From Rubrivivax gelatinosus (lineage in GTDB: Bacteria > Pseudomonadota > Gammaproteobacteria > Burkholderiales > Burkholderiaceae_C), in contig NZ_SLXD01000011.1 in assembly GCF_004340905.1 (NCBI RefSeq), positions 147,795 to 211,794 on the forward strand: a stretch of DNA of 64,000 nt, in the 5' to 3' direction. Position 1 is the first letter of the stretch; each line of letters begins with the position of its first letter. The position numbers and the translations under genes are program-made. This document shows, piece after piece, positions 43,301 through 54,183 of this stretch. A model generated the notes under the pieces. It ran no database searches. It saw nothing but the letters and a program-made list of their open reading frames with translations, and was not told the origin of the DNA.

Positions 43301-43769
43301 CCGAGATGTAGGCCGGCGACCACGCCTTGTAGGTCACCGTCGGGTCGTAGTACAGCGGGTTGTAGTCCTTCGAGCGCAGCCAGGCGAACTCGTCGCTGGG
43401 CATGATCGCGAAGTGGTCGTTGGTGCTGTCCGTCAGCTCGCGCTCGCCGTCGGCCGAGCCGTTGGGGAACAGGTAGGTGAGCTTGCGGTACTGGGTGCTG
43501 GAGGCGCCCGAGTCGTGGAAGATCGGCTGGCCGGCGCTCGTGTAGCCGGTCTGGTTGGTGGTGTCCCACCAGAACGCGCCGTCGTTGGTCTTGAGCATGA
43601 CCTCGAAGTCCATCGACCCCGAGTCGTCCAGGCCCCAGATGACGTTCGGCTTGGCCAGCACCGAGGCCTTCAGCGGCACCTCGGCGATGTTGGTGGCCGA
43701 CGCCGTGGTGACGGCGAGCAGCACGCCCAGCGCGGCGGCGGAAGCGGAGATCTGCAGCACGGACTTCAT
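40353..43769 (-). CDS. pilY1: Type IV pilus tip adhesin/assembly protein PilY1
   Basis: A 1,138-residue secreted protein with signal peptide (about 1-25, ending TASA). A VWA-like segment with NVIWGLDDSGSMDFEV opens the N-terminal domain. The C-terminal beta-propeller of PilY1 carries VVYLASGEGMLHAFDI, RAYYALDVSTP, VYGGDLLGNLWRFDL and an Asp-rich loop (TDDDGDASDDEDFD) suited to calcium. PilY1 sits at the pilus tip with the minor pilins and supports assembly, adhesion and retraction control. It is the last gene of the minor-pilin cluster. Confidence 0.93.
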   Translation of the reverse strand: MKSVLQISASAAALGVLLAVTTASATNIAEVPLKASVLAKPNVIWGLDDSGSMDFEVMLKTNDGAFWWDTTNQTGYTSAGQPIFHDSGASSTQYRKLTYLFPNGSADGERELTDSTNDHFAIMPSDEFAWLRSKDYNPLYYDPTVTYKAWSPAYISGAIKEYDPASTTAAKSHPQYTSTMNLTTNVAIPSSFGSTQLNKTFIALKGMKIPAGARYCNYSSTSVCSSPSTASSTFTVTSSTPQRVWMAYYPATYYTKLSTTTCPSGATCVTAPDGAKLRRYEIKSANYATTADYDAAIQNFANWFQYYRKRKLMLSASIGQVLENLTGLRMDVVKFNNQANVTMYDIDSTTASENGRRVAGIFYTNPSSGGTPTRETLKYIGGQFTGNSRVIEYACQRNNAFIVTDGFAYANSVTPPDYDQGTYGTGAPYQTIYDNTLADLALAYYTINLKDSLATGKVPATDADPNTNLHLNTYALTLGAKGTLYVDENTAVPTSASAWPNPSSDRSPTAVDDLWHATINGRGKMYAASTPAETAERIQLAMNDMLDANGAQSGVAVSTVNLTRGDGYAYMATYNPAGWSGDLTANRIDSASAEISTTPAWSADEQLRERNLTTKPREIATLGSSGGVAFTATNVGDTVNPSSAYGSSSELFAYLRGSRSLEGTTYRTRTSLLGAVINAEPVIARADDVVYLASGEGMLHAFDIAKTTNDDGTVSFDGDELWAFVPGAVLADIGQTAKRAYTFKTQLDGTPVIGKVGTSSRLLVAGMGAAGRAYYALDVSTPRDNTEDNAGSWVKWQFPGAATSSYANKVGQTLGRPVIAKVGENYRVIVTSGYNAATDTRGRLFVLDASDGSVVNEYVTTDSAPASDSGLTHVAGYLEDDGTVRYVYGGDLLGNLWRFDLTLQPSDANAVLKVAVLKDTSGNLQPVTAAPELVEIQSQRVILVGTGRLLAVSDFGSDLTQTFYAIADGSTLGSTGSTGARASLVKRVYTRNSETGDGAITDDDGDASDDEDFDSVSWTTQRGWYMDLPAGEQANTSPSLAYGAIAFTTNVAGKTDCTASSWLYILDFATGSRYENSELVSSEISSTANSSGVNAVVTPDGKVRGLLQTTDGTPQTKDLALKPTIPAAKNSWREVRSE

Positions 43770-43772
43770 CGT

Positions 43773-44321
43773 TCAGCCCTTGGTCACGAGTGATTGCACG
43801 ACGACGACCGTGCCCTTGGGGCCTTCGACGCGCACGGTGATGCGGAACTGCTTGGAGTTGGGCGGGTCGAGTTCCTCGGCCCCGGCGACGCGGCTCTTGG
43901 GTTGCGGGATCTGCTTGACCAGGCACTCGCGCAGCGGGTAGTCGACGTGGGCCGCCGTGCAGGCGCGCTCGACGACGTAGCGCACGGTGTTCGCGCCGAC
44001 GGTGATCGACGGCGCCGCGCTCCACTCGACCGTCGGCACGCCGTTGGCGTCCTTGGCCAGCTGCACCGGCGAGTACCAGTTCGTCGCGCTCATCTCCTCG
44101 TTCGTCAGCGCGTTGACGCGTGCGAACGCGGTGTTCAGGCCGATCTCGCTGGCCTGCACCGCCGACTCGTGGAAGGCGACGTTGCCGCCGGCGAGCGTGC
44201 CGGCTTCGGTCATGCGCGCCAGCGCCAGGCCGCCGAGCAGCATCACCGTCAGCAGGATCAGCACGACGAGCATCGTCACGCCGCGTTCGGCGCGGCGCTT
44301 CAGGCGGCGCAGCTTCAGCAT
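43773..44321 (-). CDS. pilX: Minor pilin PilX
   Basis: The 182-residue protein from ATG 44321 has a short basic leader and the hydrophobic pilin helix RGVTMLVVLILLTVMLLGGL, followed by a small globular domain with a Cys pair region (ERACTAAHVDYPLRECLV). PilX-type minor pilins lack the strict prepilin Glu5 but join the priming complex with PilV, PilW, FimT and PilY1. It lies 3 bp before pilY1 and 7 bp after pilW. Confidence 0.85.
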   Translation of the reverse strand: MLKLRRLKRRAERGVTMLVVLILLTVMLLGGLALARMTEAGTLAGGNVAFHESAVQASEIGLNTAFARVNALTNEEMSATNWYSPVQLAKDANGVPTVEWSAAPSITVGANTVRYVVERACTAAHVDYPLRECLVKQIPQPKSRVAGAEELDPPNSKQFRITVRVEGPKGTVVVVQSLVTKG

Positions 44322-44328
44322 GTCGGCT

Positions 44329-45414
44329 TCACCAGACGAAGTTGCGCAGCGGCACGACGATGGTCGCGCTGCGGTAGTGGTAGCACTGCCAGTCGGCGAC
44401 GTCGGGCTCGATCTCGGTGTCGGGGTCGAACGGGTCGCGCGGCTTGGACGGCGAGGCTTCGCACGCGCCCCCGGCGCCCGGACGCTGGGGCAGCGCGTTG
44501 CGCACGACGACGCCGATGCGCACCGCACGGATCAGGTTGACCTCGGCGCCCGAGACCGTCTCCAGCGCGTCGGTGGCCTCCTGCCATTGCAGGTCGTTGC
44601 TGTTGGCGTCGCTGGCCACGCCGTACTGGGCGCGCAGGGCCATGACGTTGCGCAGCAGCGTCGAGGAGGTGCCCAGCAGCGGCTGCTCGTACAGCAGCGT
44701 CGTGCCGTCCAGGCGGTAGCGGCGCCAGTTCAGCGAACCCAGGGCGATGACGCGGTCCTTGGAGGTCTCGTTGAACGCCGGCGTGTTGGTGAACGCGGCC
44801 TTGTTGTAGACGTTCGTGTTGGCGAAGGCGAGCGTCTGCGGCGTGTCGTCGGTGGCGGCGGTGACGCTGGTGACGCCGCGCACCAGGCAGGGCTCGCTGC
44901 CCGCGGCCGCGGTGCCCGGGATCAGCATCACCAGCTGGCCCGCGGCCACCGGCAGCAGCGACTGCGTCATCGCGCCCGTCGCGTCCGCGGTGCCCGACAG
45001 CAGCACGTCGGCGCCGCCGTCGATGCTGCTGGCGAAGACGATGTCCAGCTGCTGGTTGCCGTCGTCGGTGCTGATCTGCAGCGGCGAGAACTCGGCGCCG
45101 TCGAAGTGCAGCGTCGTGTCGTACGACAGGTTCAGCTTGTGGCAGGAGAACAGCGAGTTGTCCTCGTCGTCGCGGGTGCCGAAGAAACCCAGCCCCGCAG
45201 ACGAGGCGTCGTCCTTGATCGCCGCCATCGTCGTCGTCAGGTTGACGGCGACGCCGCCCGAGCCCATGCCCTGGCGCTGCGAGGCGCTGAAGGTGCGCGC
45301 GCTGCCGGCCGCGGCCAGACTGATGATCAGCGCGATCACCATGCCGACCATCAGCTCGACGATCGACAGGCCGCGCTGCGTGCGTGGCCGGGCGCGGCGG
45401 CGCGGCTCAGACAT
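44329..45414 (-). CDS. pilW: Minor pilin PilW
   Basis: A 361-residue prepilin-like protein. The class III signal is TQRGLSIVELMVGMVIALII with cleavage after Gly and Glu at +5. A large periplasmic domain of the PilW type follows (DDASSAGLGFFG, SLNWRRYRLDGTTLLYEQ). It belongs to the minor-pilin priming complex. The start overlaps the pilV 3' end by 8 bp. Confidence 0.9.
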   Translation of the reverse strand: MSEPRRRARPRTQRGLSIVELMVGMVIALIISLAAAGSARTFSASQRQGMGSGGVAVNLTTTMAAIKDDASSAGLGFFGTRDDEDNSLFSCHKLNLSYDTTLHFDGAEFSPLQISTDDGNQQLDIVFASSIDGGADVLLSGTADATGAMTQSLLPVAAGQLVMLIPGTAAAGSEPCLVRGVTSVTAATDDTPQTLAFANTNVYNKAAFTNTPAFNETSKDRVIALGSLNWRRYRLDGTTLLYEQPLLGTSSTLLRNVMALRAQYGVASDANSNDLQWQEATDALETVSGAEVNLIRAVRIGVVVRNALPQRPGAGGACEASPSKPRDPFDPDTEIEPDVADWQCYHYRSATIVVPLRNFVW

Positions 45415-45865
45415 AGGTGCTGGCCTCCATGCGGCGTGTGCGCTCGTCCTCGCCGTCCTCGGTCTCGGCGCCGTCCTCGCGGCTGCCCTTGCCGGTCCAG
45501 GTGATGACCAGCGTCATGCGGCGCGTGGTGCTGTCGTAGCTCACCGTCACCTCGCCGTCGGGCAGCGTCTGGGCGACGCGGTCGACGAAGTCCTCGACGT
45601 ACTCGCTGGCGCTGCCGCTGGTGCAGCTGCCCGGCGTCGGCAGCTTGTAGCACTGGACATTGGTCGCATCGATCATCGCCGTGCCCAGCAGCTCGCTGCC
45701 GAGCTGCACCGCGCGCACGCGCTGGTCGGCCTCGGTGCCGTAGCTGAGCGAGCGTGCCTGCAGCCGCGTCAGGCCGAGCAGGCCGATCGACAGGATCGCC
45801 AGCGCGACGAGGGCGTCGAAGAGGCCGAAACCGGCCTGGCGACGGCGACGGCTGCGCGCAGGCAT
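45407..45865 (-). CDS. pilV: Minor pilin PilV
   Basis: A 152-residue prepilin. The start ATG at 45865 overlaps the fimT stop (TGATG) and is preferred over an in-frame ATG at 45892. The leader RRRRQAGFGLFDALVALAIL is followed by a pilin helix and a small domain (LGSELLGTAMIDATNVQCY). The usual Glu5 is replaced by Asp in GFGLFDALV, a conservative change at the methylation/processing motif. It is part of the pilE-fimT-pilV-pilW-pilX-pilY1 cluster. Confidence 0.87.
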   Translation of the reverse strand: MPARSRRRRQAGFGLFDALVALAILSIGLLGLTRLQARSLSYGTEADQRVRAVQLGSELLGTAMIDATNVQCYKLPTPGSCTSGSASEYVEDFVDRVAQTLPDGEVTVSYDSTTRRMTLVITWTGKGSREDGAETEDGEDERTRRMEASTYV

Positions 45866-46326
45866 CAGCAGGTCCCGGTGTGGTCGCCGCACAGGCGGAT
45901 CGCACCGCCGCCCTCGACGCGCAGGCCGGGGCAGCGCAGCTCGCCCGAGCAGGTCTGATCGGGCAGCGAGAGGTCGATCGCCGTGTCCGCGGAGATCATC
46001 CCGCGGCCGTTGAAGTCGATCGTCTGGGCCTCGGCCGCGGCGGCGCCGCCGGCCAGCTCCACCGTGCGCAGCGTCTCGTCGGCGGTGACGTCGCTCACCG
46101 TCACGGTCGCGCCGTCGATGGCCAGGCGCACCGTGCCGTTGCGCTTGAGCGCCTCGCTCTGGGCGTACAGCGCCTGCGTGTAGAGCACGTTGCCGGCCTC
46201 GCGCAGGCGCGAGTTCGAGACGAACTCGGCGAACTGCGGCGCGGCCGCGAACATCAGCAACACGCCGATGGCCAGCGCGACCATCAGCTCGATCAGCGTC
46301 AGCCCGCGCTGCCTCAGGTGTCGCAT
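45865..46326 (-). CDS. fimT: GspH/FimT family pseudopilin
   Basis: A 153-residue protein from ATG 46326. The prepilin motif RQRGLTLIELMVALAIGVLL lies at the extreme N-terminus. A FimT/GspH domain follows (FAEFVSNSRLREAGNVLYTQ; IDFNGRGMIS) with a C-terminal disulphide-prone CSGELRCPGLRVEGGGAIRLC. FimT acts with the minor pilins, and in competent bacteria binds DNA at the pilus tip. The start lies 13 bp inside the end of pilE. Confidence 0.9.
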   Translation of the reverse strand: MRHLRQRGLTLIELMVALAIGVLLMFAAAPQFAEFVSNSRLREAGNVLYTQALYAQSEALKRNGTVRLAIDGATVTVSDVTADETLRTVELAGGAAAAEAQTIDFNGRGMISADTAIDLSLPDQTCSGELRCPGLRVEGGGAIRLCGDHTGTC

Positions 46327-46745
46327 ACCGTGCCCTTGGTGCTCCAGCAGTTCAGGGTGCTGCTCTTGTAGGTCGTCGTGCGCGCGCCGCTGGCGTCGAT
46401 CGTGAAGCTGAAGTCCTCCACGGTCCCGCTGCCGGTGGCCGTGGCGGTGAAACCCTGGCCGTCGTCGGTGAGTTCGCACTCGAGCGTGAAGTTGGCGACG
46501 CCGCTGGGCACCGACAGCGCGCAGGCGTCGCCGCTGCCGTAGTTGCCGACGTCCTGGTAGCGCTGCTCCATGCGGGTGGCGAAGGCCGACAGCGCGTCCA
46601 GGCCGACGGGGATCTTCGAGCGCCGGATGTAGCTGTTGTAGGACGGCAGGGCGACGGCCATCAGGATCGCCAGCACGGCGAGCGCGATCATCAGTTCGAT
46701 CAGCGTGAAGCCGGCGGGCGAGGCGGGGCGTGAACGGAGCGTCAT
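46314..46745 (-). CDS. pilE: Type IV pilin-like protein PilE
   Basis: A 143-residue pilin from ATG 46745. The leader ends SPAGFTLIELMIALAVLAIL, with the canonical G/FTLIE cleavage and methylation site. A short globular domain follows with Cys residues forming the D-region (GDACALSV, LNCWSTKGTVCDT). It is the first gene of the minor-pilin cluster, about 200 bp downstream of ruvB. It is of PilE minor-pilin type rather than the major pilin PilA. Confidence 0.9.
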   Translation of the reverse strand: MTLRSRPASPAGFTLIELMIALAVLAILMAVALPSYNSYIRRSKIPVGLDALSAFATRMEQRYQDVGNYGSGDACALSVPSGVANFTLECELTDDGQGFTATATGSGTVEDFSFTIDASGARTTTYKSSTLNCWSTKGTVCDT

Positions 46746-46881
46746 CGGGGTCTCGGTCGGATCGGCATCGGGCGGCGTCGGCCAGCGCGCTGCGGACCTC
46801 CCGTGCGACCGGGCCATCCGCTCCTACGGGACATCGGCCGGGCGCGATGCGGCTTGAGGAAGTATGCCGGGCGAGGCGTAA

Positions 46882-46897
46882 CCGACTGTTAAGTCGG
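46882..46897. other. Perfect inverted repeat before pilE
   Basis: CCGACT-GTTA-AGTCGG lies between the ruvB stop and the pilE start. It has no T run in either direction, so it is a weak terminator candidate. It could also be a regulator site for the pilus operon. Confidence 0.3.
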
Positions 46898-46943
46898 CGT
46901 GCGGGCCGTGACGCGATTCACGCCCCCCGGCGAACTCGGCGTT

Positions 46944-48008
<1,065 letters not shown>

Positions 48009-48088
48009 GGGGCGCGATTATGGCGAGCTAGACTGCCCGACCCGGCGCCCGTGTCGGCCGCCGGCGACGACCCAAGGAGTGTTTCGCG

Positions 48089-48559
48089 ATGAACCGTAGC
48101 ACCGCCGCCGTGATCGGCGCGCTGATGAGCCTGGCCGCGGCCGCCGCCTCGGCCCAGACCACCGTCAAGGAGGCCTGGATCCGCGGCACCGTCGCCCAGC
48201 AGAAGGCGACCGGCCTGTTCGCCCAGATCAGCTCGGCCCAGGGCGGCCGCCTGGTCGGCGCCTCGTCGCCGGTGGCCGGCGTCGTCGAGGTGCACGAGAT
48301 GGCGATGGAAGGCAACGTGATGAAGATGCGCGCGCTGGCCAACGGCCTGGCGCTGCCGGCCGGCCAGACCGTCGAGCTCAAGCCCGGCGGCTACCACGTG
48401 ATGCTGATGGACCTGAAGCAGCCGCTGGAAGCGGGCTCGACGGTGCCGGTGACGCTGGTCTTCGAAGGCGCCGACAAGAAGCGCGAGAGCGTCGAGCTGC
48501 AGGTGCCGGTGAAGGCGATGAACGCCGCGATGCCGGCGATGAAGCACTCGGGGCACTGA
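48089..48559 (+). CDS. Periplasmic copper chaperone PCu(A)C
   Basis: A 156-residue protein with signal peptide (about 1-22, ending ASAQT) and a PCu(A)C domain. The Cu(I) ligands are visible in EVHEMAMEGNVMKMR and GGYHVMLMD (H-M...M...H-x-M pattern). The tail ends in HSGH. It delivers copper to cytochrome oxidase. It lies on the plus strand between ruvB and ruvA, an unusual insertion into that pair. Confidence 0.92.
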   Translation: MNRSTAAVIGALMSLAAAAASAQTTVKEAWIRGTVAQQKATGLFAQISSAQGGRLVGASSPVAGVVEVHEMAMEGNVMKMRALANGLALPAGQTVELKPGGYHVMLMDLKQPLEAGSTVPVTLVFEGADKKRESVELQVPVKAMNAAMPAMKHSGH

Positions 48560-48570
48560 AGCGACTGACG

Positions 48571-48591
48571 CGCGAGGGTTCGGCCCTCGCG
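48571..48591. terminator. GC-rich hairpin between convergent genes
   Basis: CGCGAGGG (48571-48578) pairs with CCCTCGCG (48584-48591) around a 5-nt loop, between the stops of the copper chaperone and ruvA. It lacks a T tract, so termination is only suggested by position. Confidence 0.4.
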
Positions 48592-48595
48592 ATCA

Positions 48596-49174
48596 TCAGC
48601 GGTTCAGTGCCTTGAGCGCCAGCTTGATGCCTTCGCTGACGCCCACGTCCTTCGGCAGCGCCTTGGCCGCGGCCTGCGCCTCGCGCTCGTTGTAGCCCAG
48701 CGCCATCAGCGCCTGCACGATGTCGGCCTGCGCGTCGCCGGCGCCGCCGGCGGCCGCCGGCAGGCCCAGGTCGGGGGCGAGCTTGCCTTTGAGTTCCAGC
48801 AGCACGCGCTCGGCGGTCTTCTTGCCGATGCCCGGCACCTTGACCAGCCGTGCGCCGTCCTGCGCGGCGACGGCCTGCGACAGCTCGGCCACCGACAGCC
48901 CCGACAACAGCGCCAGCGCCATGCGCGGGCCGACGCCGCTGATCTTGACCAGCAGCCGGAAGGTCGCGCGTTCGCTCGCGGTGAGGAAGCCGAAGAGCTG
49001 CTGCGCGTCCTCGCGCACGACGAACTCGGTCAGCAGCACGACACGCTCGCCGAGCGCGGGCAGGTTGTAGAACGTGCTCATCGGCACGTCGACCTCGTAG
49101 CCGACGCCGCCGACGTCGACGAGCAGCTGCGGGGGGGTCTTTTCGGCCAGCGTGCCGGAGAGTCGTCCGATCAT
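48596..49174 (-). CDS. ruvA: Holliday junction DNA-binding protein RuvA
   Basis: The 192-residue protein starts [20 protein letters not shown] (OB-fold), has helix-hairpin-helix motifs ([38 protein letters not shown]) and a C-terminal domain III ([19 protein letters not shown]) that touches RuvB. It is complete and of normal length. It forms tetramers on Holliday junctions. Confidence 0.97.
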   Translation of the reverse strand: MIGRLSGTLAEKTPPQLLVDVGGVGYEVDVPMSTFYNLPALGERVVLLTEFVVREDAQQLFGFLTASERATFRLLVKISGVGPRMALALLSGLSVAELSQAVAAQDGARLVKVPGIGKKTAERVLLELKGKLAPDLGLPAAAGGAGDAQADIVQALMALGYNEREAQAAAKALPKDVGVSEGIKLALKALNR

Positions 49175-49220
49175 GGCCGTGATTGTCGCCGCGCCGGGCC
49201 GCGGGCCCGGCCTGCGGCGC

Positions 49221-49865
49221 TCAGCGGAACAGGCCCAGGCGCTGCGCCTCCAGCGCGGCCTCGGCGCGCGAGCTCACGTTGAGCTTGCGGTAGATCTGCT
49301 TGACGTAGTCGGCGATCGTGTGGCGCGACAGGCCCAGCTGCACGCCGATCTCGGGCAGCGTGTAGCCCTTGGCCACGCGCAGCAGGACTTCGCTCTCGCG
49401 GTCGGTCAGCTGCACGTGCGGCAGCAGCGAGGTCTGCGGCTTCGCCTTCTGCGTGAAGTGGGCCATCATGCGCCGCGCGATCGACGGCGACAGCGGCGGC
49501 TCGCCCTGGCTGATGCGCTGCAGCTGCTCGACGATCAGCTCGCGCGGCTGCTCCTTCAGGATGTAGCCGAAGGCCCCGGCCTGCAGCGCCGGGAACAGGT
49601 GCTCGTCGTCGTCGTGGATCGTGACGACCACCGACTGCGCGTCGGGCTGCACGTCGCGCAGCTTGGTGACGACGTCGACGCCGCTGCCGTCGGGCAGGCC
49701 CAGGTCGATCAGCGCGAGTTCGAACTTGACGGCCGCAGCCAGCGAGATCGCGTCCTGGACACGGGCGCTCTCGGAGATCTGGGCGGTCGGGAAGACCTGG
49801 AGCACCAGCTTGCGCATCCACGCGCGGATCTCGGGCAGGTCTTCGAGCAGCAGGACGTTCTTCAT
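49221..49865 (-). CDS. LuxR/NarL-type response regulator
   Basis: A 214-residue protein with a receiver domain (acidic E8/D9; phosphoacceptor in [13 protein letters not shown]; Lys in ILKEQPRE) and a C-terminal LuxR HTH ([40 protein letters not shown]). The kinase gene lies directly upstream on the same strand with a 61-bp gap. Target genes are unknown. Confidence 0.92.
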   Translation of the reverse strand: MKNVLLLEDLPEIRAWMRKLVLQVFPTAQISESARVQDAISLAAAVKFELALIDLGLPDGSGVDVVTKLRDVQPDAQSVVVTIHDDDEHLFPALQAGAFGYILKEQPRELIVEQLQRISQGEPPLSPSIARRMMAHFTQKAKPQTSLLPHVQLTDRESEVLLRVAKGYTLPEIGVQLGLSRHTIADYVKQIYRKLNVSSRAEAALEAQRLGLFR

Positions 49866-49926
49866 GGAATCGGGCTCGTTCGGGCCGAAAACTTATGCTA
49901 ACAGCAGCCGGGTGCCGTGGGACGGG

Positions 49927-51801
49927 CTAGGGGGCGGCCTCGAGCGCGCGGTCCAGCGGGATCGTGAGCCGTATCACGGTCCCCCGCCCGGGCGAGGATT
50001 CGACCAGGCACTGGCCCTGCAGCTGCTTGGCGCGGTTCTTCATCGTCGCCATGCCGTGGCCGCGGTCCAGCCGGCCGTCGTTCTCGATCTTGATGCCGTC
50101 GCCGTCGTCCTGGACGACGAGCTTGAAGTCGCCGTCGGCCACCGTGCAGGTCACCGAGGCGTGCGAGCCGCCGCTGTGCTTGATGATGTTGCTGGTGGCC
50201 TCGCGCAGGATGCGCGTGGTCTGCACGAAGGCGCGCGCCGACAGCATCTGCGTCAGGTCCTCGGGCGCCTCCCACTCGGCCTGGATGCCGGCCTGCGCGA
50301 GCCGGTTGACGACCTCGGCGCGCCAGTCGCCCAGCGCGTCGGCGATGCGCACCGCGCGCCCGGTCAGGCCACGCACCGACAGCCGCATCTCCTCCAGCGC
50401 CTCGCGCGCCAGTGTCGAGATGCGCTGGTCGTCGCTGGTGTGCACGATGGTCAGCAGCTTGGCGCCGAGGTCGTCGTGCAGGTCGGCGGCGATGCGCTTG
50501 CGCTCGCGTTCGGTGATCTGCTCGACACGCAGTTCGGCGAGCTGGCGGAAGTTGCGCTCGATCTCGGCGGTGGCTTCGCGCACGCGTTCCTCCAGGTGGG
50601 CGCGGCCGAGTTCGGCTTCCTGCAGCGCACGCCCGTGCTGCTGCACCAGGCGCAGGCCGACGACGACGAACATCAGCGGCGCCACCAGGCGGGCCGCCTG
50701 CGCCGGCATCGGGCTGCCACCGAGCTGCTGCGAGACGAACTCCACCAGCCCGGCCAGCGCCAGCGTGCCCAGCGTCGCCGCCATCACCCACGACGAGCGC
50801 GAGTGCGCGCGCCATTGCGCACGGAGGTAGTAGATCGCCGCGGCGCCGACCTGCAGCCCCAGCACCAGCGACCACAGCATCGTCAGCGCGTGCAGCTGCG
50901 TGGGGCCGGCCAGCACCAGCGAGGCCGGCATCGCCGCGCACTGCAGCGGCAGCAGGCGGTCGGCGACGCGGCTGCGGTGCTGGGCGTAGCGCAGCAGGAA
51001 CTGCACCGCCGCCAGCGTGATGAAGGCCAGCAGCGAGCACAGCAGGAACTCGGCGACCGCGGGGTCCACCGGCACCGTGCGCAGCCACAGCCTGGCCTCC
51101 AGCGCCGACCACAGCACCGACAGCGCGCCGAAGCAGGCCAGGTGCGACTCGCGCCGGTTGATCGTGCCGAGCACGAACATGAAGCTGCCCATCAGCAGCA
51201 GCGTCGCCGACAGCGCCTGCGGCAGCGCGACGGCGAAGGTGTGCTGGCGCGCCTGCCGGTGCAGCAGCTGCGACTGCGGGCCGAGCTCCAGCGCCGACAG
51301 CCCGCCGGCGCGCCAGCGCGAGCCCACGCGCGCCAGCGGCTGGCCGGCGACCTTGATGTCCAGCGTGTTCAGTTCCGGCGCGATCAGCGCCGAGGGCAGC
51401 GTCACCAGCTGCGGCTGGCCGCAGTTGTTGGTCAGCGGCTCGCGCATGCGCCCGCCGCTGAAGACGAGCTGGCCGTTGAGGTAGACCTCGAGGTTGGTGC
51501 AGGCGCGTTCGATGTACAGCGCGCTCAGCTCGTCGCCCGGGCGCTCCGGCGCGCGAAAGCCCACCCGGTACCAGACCGGCCCGCTGGCGCCCGGCCGCGA
51601 GCGCGACCAGTCGTCGGGCAGGCTGACCGGCCTGGCCGCCGCATCGGCGGGGAAGCCGGGCGTGTCGCCCGGCGCCGCCAGCGCCGAGGTGATGCGCAGC
51701 GTCTGCGCCGCCGCCGGCAGCGCCGGCAGTGCCAGCAGGGCGAGCAGCAGCAGGGTCGGCAGCGACGACAGGCGGCGGAGCAGGACGGCGTACAACGACA
51801 T
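49927..51801 (-). CDS. 7TMR-DISM type sensor histidine kinase (NarX-like core)
   Basis: A 624-residue protein from ATG 51801 with signal peptide (about 1-32), a periplasmic beta-sandwich of the 7TMR-DISM extracellular type (about 35-170), about seven membrane helices (about 185-390), a coiled segment, the HisKA_3 box [18 protein letters not shown] and an ATPase domain ([30 protein letters not shown]). It pairs with the LuxR-type regulator downstream. It is divergent from phoH with only 46 bp between the starts. The periplasmic ligand is unknown. Confidence 0.88.
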   Translation of the reverse strand: MSLYAVLLRRLSSLPTLLLLALLALPALPAAAQTLRITSALAAPGDTPGFPADAAARPVSLPDDWSRSRPGASGPVWYRVGFRAPERPGDELSALYIERACTNLEVYLNGQLVFSGGRMREPLTNNCGQPQLVTLPSALIAPELNTLDIKVAGQPLARVGSRWRAGGLSALELGPQSQLLHRQARQHTFAVALPQALSATLLLMGSFMFVLGTINRRESHLACFGALSVLWSALEARLWLRTVPVDPAVAEFLLCSLLAFITLAAVQFLLRYAQHRSRVADRLLPLQCAAMPASLVLAGPTQLHALTMLWSLVLGLQVGAAAIYYLRAQWRAHSRSSWVMAATLGTLALAGLVEFVSQQLGGSPMPAQAARLVAPLMFVVVGLRLVQQHGRALQEAELGRAHLEERVREATAEIERNFRQLAELRVEQITERERKRIAADLHDDLGAKLLTIVHTSDDQRISTLAREALEEMRLSVRGLTGRAVRIADALGDWRAEVVNRLAQAGIQAEWEAPEDLTQMLSARAFVQTTRILREATSNIIKHSGGSHASVTCTVADGDFKLVVQDDGDGIKIENDGRLDRGHGMATMKNRAKQLQGQCLVESSPGRGTVIRLTIPLDRALEAAP

Positions 51802-51847
51802 GTCGACCGATTCTGAGGCATGCCGCTTGCCCGGCGGCGCTGCGACA

Positions 51848-52841
<994 letters not shown>

Positions 52842-52852
<11 letters not shown>

Positions 52853-53285
52853 ACTCCAACTGTCGCTGCAGTTCGCCGACGCCCGCCACCGCGGCGCGCT
52901 GGCGCGCCACCGCGTCGCGCGCTTCGTGCGCACGGCGCTCGAATCCAACGGCCGCATCGCGGTGCGCATCGTCGACGAGGACGAAGGCCGCACGCTCAAC
53001 CGCGAGTACCGCGGCAAGGACTACGCGACCAACGTGCTGACCTTCGACTACGAGCACGAGCCCGAGGTCGTCGCCGACCTGGTCCTCTGTGCGCCGGTCG
53101 TCGAACGCGAGGCCGCCGAGCAAGGCGTGACGCTGGAGGCGCATTACGCCCACCTGCTGGTGCACGGCACGCTGCACGCGCAGGGCTGGGACCACGAGGA
53201 CGACGGCGAGGCCGAGGCGATGGAAGCGCGCGAGACCGAGCTGCTCGCGGCGCTGGGCTTCGCCGACCCCTACGCGCGGGGCTGA
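52842..53285 (+). CDS. ybeY: Endoribonuclease YbeY (16S rRNA maturation)
   Basis: A 147-residue zinc metalloprotein. The zinc motif [12 protein letters not shown] (H-x3-H-x5-H) and the upstream [18 protein letters not shown] are diagnostic. It trims the 3' end of 16S rRNA and takes part in ribosome quality control. The start is a GTG at 52842 inside the ybeZ end. Confidence 0.95.
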
Positions 53286-54170
53286 TCAGCCGGCTTTCGG
53301 CCGCACCAGCACCGAGGCGATCGCCGCGACGATGAGCAGCATCGCCGCGAAGTCCTGCCAGTGCAGCGTCTCGCCGAGCGCCAGCGCGCCGGAGAAGGTG
53401 CCGAGCACCGGGATCATCATCACGCTGATCGAGCTGGCCACCGGCGGCAGCGTGCGCGCCAGGTAGAACCAGGCCGCCTGCGCGAAGCAGAACACGCCGA
53501 TGGCGTTGTAGGCGATGGCCCAGGCCACCGGCGCCGACGGCAGGGTCCAGCGCTGGGACTCGAAAGCCAGCGCCAGCACGCACATCACGGCGGTCGTCAC
53601 CGCCGTCATCCAGAACGCCACCGCGAGCAGCGGCACCGGGATCGTGCTGCGCCGCAGGCGGTGCGTGCCGTAGGCCCAGGTCGCCGCGGCCAGCAGCATC
53701 GCCGCCGCGGCCCAGGGCGCGCCGGCCAGGCGCCCGGCCTCGTGTGCCAGCAGCAGCACCACGCCCAGCCCGGCAGCCACGACGCCCGCGAGCTGGCGCC
53801 AGCCCAGCCGGTCGCCGAACAGCCAGCGGCCCCACAGCGCCGCGAACACCGGCATCGAGTAGCCGAGGATCGCCGCGCGGCCCGAGCTCAGCGACGGGAT
53901 CGCGAGGATCACGACGACGTGCCAGACCAGCATGTTGGACACCGTCAGCCGCAGCAGCTCGCCCCAGTGCGCACGCGGCAGGGCCAGCGGCACGCGCAGC
54001 GCCAGCAGCGCCAGGCCGAACAGCGGCAGGCCGGCGAGCATCGACACGGCGCGGAAGGACAGCGGCGGGAAGCCGCTGACGCCGAGTTTCATCACCGGCC
54101 AGTTCAGGCCCCAGATCAGGGTCAGCAGCAGCAGCAGGACCGCCAGCTGGCGGCGGGTCGGACGCGTCAT
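53286..54170 (-). CDS. EamA/DMT family transporter
   Basis: A 294-residue membrane protein with ten predicted helices in two EamA repeats (LIWGLNWPVMKLGVSGFPPL; second repeat from about residue 155, ALALGETLHWQDF near the end). Members export amino acids, nucleobases or other metabolites. Substrate is not predictable. It is convergent with ybeY with adjoining stops. Confidence 0.88.
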   Translation of the reverse strand: MTRPTRRQLAVLLLLLTLIWGLNWPVMKLGVSGFPPLSFRAVSMLAGLPLFGLALLALRVPLALPRAHWGELLRLTVSNMLVWHVVVILAIPSLSSGRAAILGYSMPVFAALWGRWLFGDRLGWRQLAGVVAAGLGVVLLLAHEAGRLAGAPWAAAAMLLAAATWAYGTHRLRRSTIPVPLLAVAFWMTAVTTAVMCVLALAFESQRWTLPSAPVAWAIAYNAIGVFCFAQAAWFYLARTLPPVASSISVMMIPVLGTFSGALALGETLHWQDFAAMLLIVAAIASVLVRPKAG

Positions 54171-54183
54171 CGGCAGGACAGGT

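Noticed and set aside
41151..43793. Long plus-strand open frame across pilY1
   Set aside because: Shadow of pilY1: composition is Val/Arg/Gly-rich with no recognisable fold, and the minus strand has an intact PilY1 with signal peptide.
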